This document shows, one piece after another, positions 57,734-64,000 of a stretch of 64,000 nt of DNA; the stretch's first letter is position 1; each line of letters begins with the position of its first letter. The notes below the pieces were generated by a model. That model saw only the letters and a program-made list of their open reading frames with translations, made no database searches and had not been told where the DNA came from. Source of the stretch: Ruminococcus sp. (GTDB lineage Bacteria > Bacillota > Clostridia > Oscillospirales > Acutalibacteraceae); assembly GCA_017403985.1 (NCBI GenBank), contig JAFRDE010000036.1, positions 36,003-100,002 on the forward strand, given 5' to 3'. Made by a program: the position numbers and the translations under genes.

Positions 57734-60487
57734 ATGAAAAAGATGATGAAGATTTTAACCGTTATGCTCGCTGTATGCGTGCTGTTCGCGGCGCTGCCGC
57801 TGACCGTTCACGCGGAACCGACCGCGTATGACCTGTGGATCGGCAACACGCAGGTCACCGCCGCAAACTGCGGCGACATCCCCTCGGTCACAGAGGGTCA
57901 CGCGAGCTTCGACCCCGTGACCAACACCCTGACTCTGAACGAGGTGGGTAAGGTCTTCGGTCAGACCAACAGTTCGGTCATCTACTCTATGCTCGACCGC
58001 CTCAACATCAGGCTGATCGGCAAGAACGTCCTTGATTATTATTATTTGGATGGCGTCTGGTACGCTGCAGGCAGCACCTGGTACGAACGCAATAATGGTA
58101 TCCGATCCACCGGCAGCCTGACCTTCACCGACGGCGGCAGGGGCAGCCTCATGCTGTACGGCTTTGAGTGCCCGATTGACGCTTACGGCAAGTCCGTTAC
58201 CGTAGAGAGCGGTGTTTATTTGTATATCGATATGTACGGACAGGAAATGTATTTTCCTGTTGCTGTCGACTGCGGCTGCCTGACCGTCAGCGGAGGCGAG
58301 CTCGAGATCGACGGTCGATACAGAGATACGACCGGTGATTCCTCCTATTCCGATTTTGGCGGAGACGTCTACAGTTATGCCGAGGGCGTTAATGCCGACA
58401 GCTTCACGATGACCGACGGCAGCGTCAGAATCGTGAACGCAGAAAAAGGTATCTCCGCCGGACAGTCGATCACGATCAGCGGCGGCAAGCTGGATATCAG
58501 CTCAGGCGGCAGCTGTGTCAGCAGCGACAACGATATCGACATCAGCGGCAGGCATACCCGCCTCGAGCTCTGTTCAGGAACCGTTGCGATGTACGGCCGC
58601 GGCAGCCTCAATATATCCGGCGAGCTTTCCATCCTCTCTCCCGTGGGCGGCAGCATCGGCACATGGTACGGCTTTCCCGCAATCGTCAACGCCGACGGCA
58701 GCGGCGCGAAGAACGTCCTGATCGAGACAGCTCAGAGCAGCGTCGTAGATAATATATGGCTCACGATGACGATGCCCGAGGCAGGCGACAGCAGGAGCGA
58801 TATTGAAGCGTCCGTCAAGGTCGTCCCCGAGGACGAAAGCCTCTACCGCGTCAGCAGTCTGTCGTTCGGCGAGGTTCTCGAGAACGGCGTCGATTGGGGC
58901 GTCACATCCTTTGAGGGCGGCAAGACCTACGTCCTCGACGTGTGCGTCAACACCTATGACGGTATCACCCTGCTCGGCGGCGGAACGGATTCTTCTCCCG
59001 ACCACTTCCACGCCTATGTCAACGATATGGAGATCGCACCCGAGATCTATCAGACCACCGTATGCCGGCTGTACTATTACTTCACCTTAGCGCAGGTGTA
59101 TCATATCACCGTCAACGGCGGCAGGGCGTATGACGACTTCGATTCCATCACCGGCGAGCCTGTGACCGCCGTCAAGGAGAAGGGTGTAGTGATCGTCATG
59201 CCCGACGCTGTACCCGGCAAGTATGTCACAGGCTGGACAGCCGAGCCCGAGGTCGATTTTGTTATCAATGACGGCTATCTCGCGGCGTTCCTCATGCCCG
59301 ACAGCGACGTCGCTCTTACTCCGGTATACGCAGACCAAATGCCTGTCGTGCATGATCTCAGAAACGGCGGAACGGATATTGACGGTACCCTGATGGGTAT
59401 TCTGACGCTGATGTACCGCCCCGACAAGATAGATTATTCCAGCGGCGAAGAGATCACCGTCGACCTTGACGGTGACAGCTTCGACGATATCGGCATGGTA
59501 TGGACATGGAACAGTGAGACGCAGGAAGACAGCTGCAAAGTCTATCCCTTGGAAAGCACTAAACTCTCCGGCATTTACACCGTCAGCGAGCCGAATATCT
59601 CGCCCTGTTATCCCGTCCGCTTCATCTTCCCGAGCAACAGTAATAACGTGACCCTCCTGATCGATACGGGCACACACGGCGAAGATATCTCCTTAGAGGT
59701 GCCGCGCGGTACACGCATCTCCGACGCGCTGTTTGAAAGCGGCATATACGAAGAGCTCGAAGCGATGGATAGCGAAAACTATTTCTGCCGCGGAGACGTT
59801 ACGACAAAGCCGTTTTCTGAGTTTACAGACGAGGACGAGTTCTACGAGGACACCAACGCAATCTGGCTGGGTACTGCTAACGAGGATATGGTGCTGTACG
59901 CCTGCTTCCTTGAGAGGATCAAAACCGTCGAGCTGACCTTGAAGCGTCCTGTTGCCGGAACAACCGTCACCGTGGATGAAAACTATGTTCAGGACCCCTC
60001 GCCCGAGATCACCCTCGCTCCCGATCAATACTGCTATCTCCACGAAGAGGATACGTACATCGTTTGGACAGCAGGTGTGGAAGATTATGAACCCTTTGCA
60101 GGTACGTTCATCGAGGGCGAGAGCTACTATACCACTTTCTATATCTGGTCCGACTTCAGATATTATATCGGCAATGATGCGACCGTGATCGCGCACGGCG
60201 CGACGGTAGAGGAAGCCTACGGAGAGATGGGGCTCATGGTTACCCTGTCGGCTAAGGCAATATCTCCGGCAATCCTCGGCGATGCGGACGGCGACGGAAA
60301 TGTGACTGTAATGGACGTGACATGGATTCAGCGTAAGCTGGCAAATTCATCAGTTCCGGATACCTTTGATGAAACAGCCGCCGATGTTGACGGCGACGGA
60401 AAAGTGACCGTTATGGATGTAACCTACATCCAGCGCTATAACGCCAATATGACCGTCCCCTACCCGATCGGCGAACCGATAGCTTAA
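57734..60487 (+). CDS. large secreted dockerin protein
   Basis: 917 residues with AAAGGAGG 7 nt before the ATG. A signal peptide (MKKMMKILTVMLAVCVLFAA...HA) precedes a beta-helix-like region of short motifs (TVEAG/SGG style, residues ~90-330). Ig/InlB-like beta domains follow (YHITVNGGRAYDDFDSITGE; GKYVTGWTAEPEVDFVIND), then a type I dockerin (GDADGDGNVTVMDVTWIQR; AADVDGDGKVTVMDVTYIQR). No enzyme motif recognised. It is probably a surface or carbohydrate-associated component controlled by the adjacent LytTR regulator. Confidence 0.85.
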   Translation: MKKMMKILTVMLAVCVLFAALPLTVHAEPTAYDLWIGNTQVTAANCGDIPSVTEGHASFDPVTNTLTLNEVGKVFGQTNSSVIYSMLDRLNIRLIGKNVLDYYYLDGVWYAAGSTWYERNNGIRSTGSLTFTDGGRGSLMLYGFECPIDAYGKSVTVESGVYLYIDMYGQEMYFPVAVDCGCLTVSGGELEIDGRYRDTTGDSSYSDFGGDVYSYAEGVNADSFTMTDGSVRIVNAEKGISAGQSITISGGKLDISSGGSCVSSDNDIDISGRHTRLELCSGTVAMYGRGSLNISGELSILSPVGGSIGTWYGFPAIVNADGSGAKNVLIETAQSSVVDNIWLTMTMPEAGDSRSDIEASVKVVPEDESLYRVSSLSFGEVLENGVDWGVTSFEGGKTYVLDVCVNTYDGITLLGGGTDSSPDHFHAYVNDMEIAPEIYQTTVCRLYYYFTLAQVYHITVNGGRAYDDFDSITGEPVTAVKEKGVVIVMPDAVPGKYVTGWTAEPEVDFVINDGYLAAFLMPDSDVALTPVYADQMPVVHDLRNGGTDIDGTLMGILTLMYRPDKIDYSSGEEITVDLDGDSFDDIGMVWTWNSETQEDSCKVYPLESTKLSGIYTVSEPNISPCYPVRFIFPSNSNNVTLLIDTGTHGEDISLEVPRGTRISDALFESGIYEELEAMDSENYFCRGDVTTKPFSEFTDEDEFYEDTNAIWLGTANEDMVLYACFLERIKTVELTLKRPVAGTTVTVDENYVQDPSPEITLAPDQYCYLHEEDTYIVWTAGVEDYEPFAGTFIEGESYYTTFYIWSDFRYYIGNDATVIAHGATVEEAYGEMGLMVTLSAKAISPAILGDADGDGNVTVMDVTWIQRKLANSSVPDTFDETAADVDGDGKVTVMDVTYIQRYNANMTVPYPIGEPIA

Positions 60488-60501
60488 TAGCCAAATTAAA
60501 G

Positions 60502-60539
60502 AAACCGCGTACGGATCAGCTCCTGTACGCGGTCTTTTC
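60502..60539 (+). terminator. terminator after 57734-60487
   Basis: ACCGCGTAC-GGATCAGCTCCT-GTACGCGGT stem with CTTTTCT tail. Confidence 0.85.
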
Positions 60540-60574
60540 TGATTCAATATTATGATTGGATGATCCATCAGGGA

Positions 60575-61831
60575 TCATTCTTCAGCAGTTTTGATATCCG
60601 ATTCTGCGGATTCCTGTGATGCAGCGAATTCTCCGGGAGCAGCGGCAGCAGCTTCTTCCTCCGCCAGTTCGGCGGCTCTTCGCGCTCTCGCTTCGCTCTT
60701 TCTCTGCAGCCACGGAATAAACTTCTCATCGTAGATAAAGGACAGGATCGCCGCGACGGGGATCGCCAACAGCACACCGACAATACCGAACAGGTTGCCG
60801 CCGACGGTGATGGAGATCAGCGTCCATACCGGCGCCATGCCGAAGGAGCTGGAGAAGAGTCTGGGCTTGATGACATACGCGTCGAGGATTTGGATGCCGA
60901 TGGTGAAGATCAGGAACCACAGCGCAAATGCCGGCTTGACCAGCACCAGCACCAGCGCACCGATGACCGCGCCGATGATGGGACCGAAGGTCGGTATCAG
61001 GTTGCATACGCCGACGACGAACGATACCAAAGGCACATACGGCATGCCGAGGATCAGCATGAATATCGCGTTGGAGATACCGATGATCAGCGCGTCGATG
61101 ACGTTGCAGCCGATATACTGGGTAAAGATATCGTCGCAGCGCTTCCAAAACTTTGTGCTGCTCTCGTACTTTTTCGGGGTATAGAGCGCCTTGCGAAGTC
61201 TGCGCAGTCCCTTCACCATATACTCCTTGCTGAAAAGGATGTAGATCGCGAGGATGACGCCGATGACGATGGTGATCACTGAGGCGCCGATATCCTTGGT
61301 AGCAGTGAGTACCGACGAGAGATCCTTGGAAAGACTGTTGACCAGATTACCCAGCCAGTTTCTGATAGATGTTTCGATGGCAAGCAGATCGATACGAACA
61401 CCGAAGCCGAGAGAGTTGATCTTTTCGACCACGGTTTCCACGGTCGCGTAATAAGTGTCTGCGTTCGCGATCAGCATGGAGATACTGCTGATTAAGGAAG
61501 GAATCAGCATTCCGATAAAAACAGCCAGCAGAGCAAACACAAGAACCAGCGCGACGACCGAAGAGATCGTTCTCCTCAGCTTTTCCTTCTTCATCTTCAC
61601 AAATACTTTGTTTTCAAAGAATTTCGCGACCGGATCGATGATATACGCCAGCACCAGACCGATGATAAGCGGCGCCAGCACCTTCGCGATAGTCGAGAAC
61701 AACCCGGCGAAGGAACCCAGATTGGCAAGGATCAGATAACAGACGAGCGCGGCACAGAGGATGCCCCCTGCCATCGCCGCCAGCGTATAAACGATCTTAC
61801 GGTTTTCAACAAGCTTGCTAAATCTCTTCAT
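60575..61831 (-). CDS. AI-2E family transporter
   Basis: 418 residues, about eight transmembrane helices in the usual pattern. An N-terminal pair (TLAAMAGGILCAALVCYLIL and LAPLIIGLVLAYIIDPVAKF) is followed by a long soluble segment and family motifs YIGCNVIDALIIGISNAIFM, VPLVSFVVGVCNLIPTFGPI (the conserved IPxxGP) and FGIVGVLLAIPVAAIL. The C-terminus is an alanine/glutamate-rich tail. Members export autoinducer-like or ionic substrates; the name is historical. Single gene. Confidence 0.92.
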   Translation of the reverse strand: MKRFSKLVENRKIVYTLAAMAGGILCAALVCYLILANLGSFAGLFSTIAKVLAPLIIGLVLAYIIDPVAKFFENKVFVKMKKEKLRRTISSVVALVLVFALLAVFIGMLIPSLISSISMLIANADTYYATVETVVEKINSLGFGVRIDLLAIETSIRNWLGNLVNSLSKDLSSVLTATKDIGASVITIVIGVILAIYILFSKEYMVKGLRRLRKALYTPKKYESSTKFWKRCDDIFTQYIGCNVIDALIIGISNAIFMLILGMPYVPLVSFVVGVCNLIPTFGPIIGAVIGALVLVLVKPAFALWFLIFTIGIQILDAYVIKPRLFSSSFGMAPVWTLISITVGGNLFGIVGVLLAIPVAAILSFIYDEKFIPWLQRKSEARARRAAELAEEEAAAAAPGEFAASQESAESDIKTAEE

Positions 61832-62105
61832 TTCTACGTCTCCTTGTTATATAAGATAACGTACTCTATCAATTAACGTATCACAAATGCACCGAAAAAT
61901 CAATACCTGTTATCGTTTGATCAATAACTTTTTTCAACATTAAATATTATAAGCTATATCGCACGATATCACGCGAATCGGAATCAGGGATAATAATCCT
62001 GTCACGTCGAAGAAAATCACATTACGTTATTGATTAACCAATCGAGATGTGATACACTTATGCTGAAAAAACATCAATGATAAACGGAACAGAAGGTGAG
62101 TTACA

Positions 62106-63779
62106 GTGGATAACATTTACGGGTATGTCAAATGGATCGGCGACTTTACCTTTGACGAAAAGGAATTCAACGATATCGACGCTGTGGTGCTATGCACACT
62201 GTCGTATTATGAGCTCAAGCTGACAAAAGATCACCCAAGCGCTCCTCTGACTCTGCGTGAAACCTTTCGCAGGATCATGGCGCAGACAGGAGAACCGCCC
62301 TTTTACACGGCGACCAAGAATAAGTGGAGCACGGATTTCTGTGAGATCTGCGCGAAGTCTGCCCGGTTCGGCGGTATGCTGGTAAAAAACTATACGGAAT
62401 CGCTCGATCACGAAAAAGCCGTTCAGTTCTCGGCGGTCACATTTGAGTTGCCGCGTCATTTCAATTTTATCGCTTTTCGCGGTACCGACGATACGCTTGC
62501 CGGATGGAAAGAAGACTTTATGATCTCCTTCACCCGCACGCGTGCACAGGAACTGGCGCTGCAGTATGCGCAGGAAAACATCCTCCCCGACACCGTCAAT
62601 ATGATCGGCGGTCATTCCAAAGGAGCGAATCTGGCGCTGTATGCCTCCGCTTATCTGAAATTCGATCTGTGGGATCTGGTCAGCAGCGTCTGGCTGCTGG
62701 ACGGTCCCGGCTTTTGCCCGGAGGTCTTGGACGTCTCGGATATTGAAAAGGTGAACCGCCGCGCCGTGCGGATCATTCCCGAATTCTGCGTGATCGGCAA
62801 GCTGTTTGAGCCAAGCATCGACAACACCCTGATCATCAAATCCTCCGGTAACGGACTGCTGCAGCACGATCTCTTCACATGGGGAATAGAGTACGGAGAG
62901 CTGGTGCCCGCGGACGGGATCGCGGAACAGGCGGAGAAGATGAACGATCTGATCGTCCGGTGGATCGAAAATATCGATCAAAGCGAGCGCGAGACCTTTA
63001 TCAACGAACTGTTTGACGCACTGTCTTCCGAAGGCGCCCTGACCGTCAGTGATATCATGGAAAAGGGATTGGATTCGATCGAAAGCATCGCGATGACGCT
63101 GCTGTCAGGCAGTCACACGACCCGCAAAGCGGTCGCCTCGCTCCCCGAACAGGCGCTGTTCGGCAATGCGTTTTCAAAGGTCAAAAAGATCGGCTTCATC
63201 CAATGGCTCAAAGAATGTCATATCGCGAAGGACATACTGCTGATAATCGTCGGCTTATTCTTCGTGCTTGCGTCCGACAAGGCGCTGGATATTACCGCGA
63301 TGATCTTCTTCCTCGCGTTGACGGCGGTCGAGCTCGTGCTCACCATACGCAGGCTGGCGCAGGCGGGCTGGAGCATCGGCAAAGTCAAAGAACGCCTCTA
63401 TATCCTCGCGGCGCTGGTCGCGATCTGTATCGTGATCGTCGTCAAGGATCAGGCGCTGTTCATGTTCGGCAGTCTTCTCTACGGCGTCGCTTCGCTGATC
63501 TTTGCGTTCCGTCAGCTGTCCGGTGCATTGAACAAAGACAACGATATCGTGATGCGCGTCATCCACGGCGCTGAAACCGCGGTGCTGTTCTACTTCGGCG
63601 TCACGTTCCTGACCATCAGTTCCGATCAGATCTACGGTTACGCCCTCTTTGTCGGTATTCTGCTGATGGTCGACGGCGCTTCGCGAATCGCGGGCCGCAT
63701 CTACCGCAAATCGCATCCGGAAAAGCCGAAAAAAGCCAAAAGAAACAGAAGCAGAGACAGGAGAAAAACCGAACGATAA
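62106..63779 (+). CDS. DUF2974 (Mbeg1-like) alpha/beta hydrolase with membrane domain
   Basis: 557 residues from GTG 62106 (AAGGTGAG upstream). Residues 1-290 form a Mbeg1/DUF2974 alpha/beta hydrolase: early DAVVLCTLSYYELK, FIAFRGTDDTLAGWKEDFMI, and nucleophile elbow MIGGHSKGANLALYAS (Ser). After a linker there are five or more transmembrane helices (~380-525; LIIVGLFFVLASD, MIFFLALTAVELVLTI and others), and a very basic tail (KKAKRNRSRDRRK). It may be a membrane-tethered cytosolic lipase; the substrate is unknown. Confidence 0.85.
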   Translation: MDNIYGYVKWIGDFTFDEKEFNDIDAVVLCTLSYYELKLTKDHPSAPLTLRETFRRIMAQTGEPPFYTATKNKWSTDFCEICAKSARFGGMLVKNYTESLDHEKAVQFSAVTFELPRHFNFIAFRGTDDTLAGWKEDFMISFTRTRAQELALQYAQENILPDTVNMIGGHSKGANLALYASAYLKFDLWDLVSSVWLLDGPGFCPEVLDVSDIEKVNRRAVRIIPEFCVIGKLFEPSIDNTLIIKSSGNGLLQHDLFTWGIEYGELVPADGIAEQAEKMNDLIVRWIENIDQSERETFINELFDALSSEGALTVSDIMEKGLDSIESIAMTLLSGSHTTRKAVASLPEQALFGNAFSKVKKIGFIQWLKECHIAKDILLIIVGLFFVLASDKALDITAMIFFLALTAVELVLTIRRLAQAGWSIGKVKERLYILAALVAICIVIVVKDQALFMFGSLLYGVASLIFAFRQLSGALNKDNDIVMRVIHGAETAVLFYFGVTFLTISSDQIYGYALFVGILLMVDGASRIAGRIYRKSHPEKPKKAKRNRSRDRRKTER

Positions 63780-63795
63780 TCATCACGACGTTAAA

Positions 63796-63823
63796 AAGGA
63801 GCAGCTCGCCGAGCTGCTCCTTT
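63796..63823 (+). terminator. terminator after DUF2974 gene
   Basis: AAGGAGCAGCTCG-CCGAGCTGCTCCTT, perfect stem, followed by TCTGTTTC. Confidence 0.85.
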
Positions 63824-64000
63824 CTGTTTCGATATTACATATCTGCCTCACCGGCGCATTTAAGGTAACGGGAGTCGAACCACAACCGCCGATAATGAGT
63901 TGTTTTCAGCCTTTATCGGCTTATCGTCGATCGCAACCCGTCAGGGTTACTCCTCCTCTGCACCGATAAATCCAAGAAAACAATCTCATTCTCGGTGCGA
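63824..64000. other. unassigned structured stretch at window end
   Basis: On the minus strand it carries several small hairpins (GCACCGA...TCGGTGC at the very end; AACCC-TGAC-GGGTT; AGCC-GATAAA-GGCT) and a T-loop-like GGTTCGACTCC near 63870-63880. No cloverleaf can be drawn, and no gene is visible. It may be the 3' part of a structured RNA that begins beyond the window. Confidence 0.3.

Noticed and set aside
63865-63890. T-loop-like GGTTCGACTCC on the minus strand near the window end
   Set aside because: The flanking stem does not pair (TGTGG against CCCGT) and no acceptor or anticodon stem fits, so neither a tRNA nor the 3' end of tmRNA can be supported.

Overview
The window reads as chromosomal DNA from a Gram-positive, anaerobic, gut-type Clostridia, most likely an Oscillospiraceae/Ruminococcus-like bacterium. 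The evidence is: four secreted proteins ending in type I dockerins of the IxDxTxIQR kind, plus a remnant of a fifth; a small acid-soluble spore protein; IreB; a T-box in front of pheST; ferredoxin-dependent 2-oxoacid metabolism (IorAB); and 2-hydroxyacyl-CoA dehydratase-type enzymes. I could not assign a species.

Layout. 0-9 kb is mostly housekeeping: IreB, pheST under a phenylalanine T-box, NAD(P)H-hydrate dehydratase, a lipoprotein and a secreted repeat protein, with many short hairpin repeats in the gaps. 9.1-16.9 kb is an integrative mobilizable element with a large serine recombinase, a relaxase that has a second gene nested inside it, MobC, a DUF927 helicase and origin-like repeats. 17-25.7 kb holds a 1638-residue dockerin protein and a graveyard of broken pieces (two recombinase tails, an IS3 tail, an orphan dockerin, a decayed 5S rRNA/tRNA-Asn pair) around an intact Y-family polymerase. 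25.7-34 kb is one long minus-strand operon. It encodes a double-cubane-type dehydratase/reductase homologue, a paralogue that has lost every recognisable cluster cysteine, an ATP-dependent activase, a NapH-like polyferredoxin, a membrane-anchored four-cysteine protein, a DsbD/TauE-like membrane protein and a two-component system. 34.3-38.6 kb is a toxin-antitoxin-like island with two different HipA-like kinase modules on either side of a DUF2971 gene. 39-52 kb contains SpoIIE-type phosphatase signalling, a lipoprotein hydrolase, an ABC-transporter deletion scar, a tyrosine phosphatase and an IorAB-PaaK operon. 52-60.5 kb is a dockerin gene cluster (CBM26-like, CotH kinase and a large carbohydrate-associated protein) with a LytTR regulator. 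60.5-64 kb has an AI-2E-type transporter and a DUF2974 hydrolase.

The best candidate for an undescribed system is the 25.7-34 kb operon. Its only cluster-bearing catalytic subunit is paired with a cysteine-less paralogue. It has its own membrane electron path. Four GTGAA/CTGAA boxes in exact 11-bp phase lie upstream, which suits the OmpR/PhoB-type regulator encoded at the operon's end. Other notable points are the gene nested in the relaxase, a dispersed repeat translated inside the DUF927 helicase, a 21-bp-period LytTR-type site in front of a dockerin gene, and a spore-protein gene whose 3' end has been replaced.
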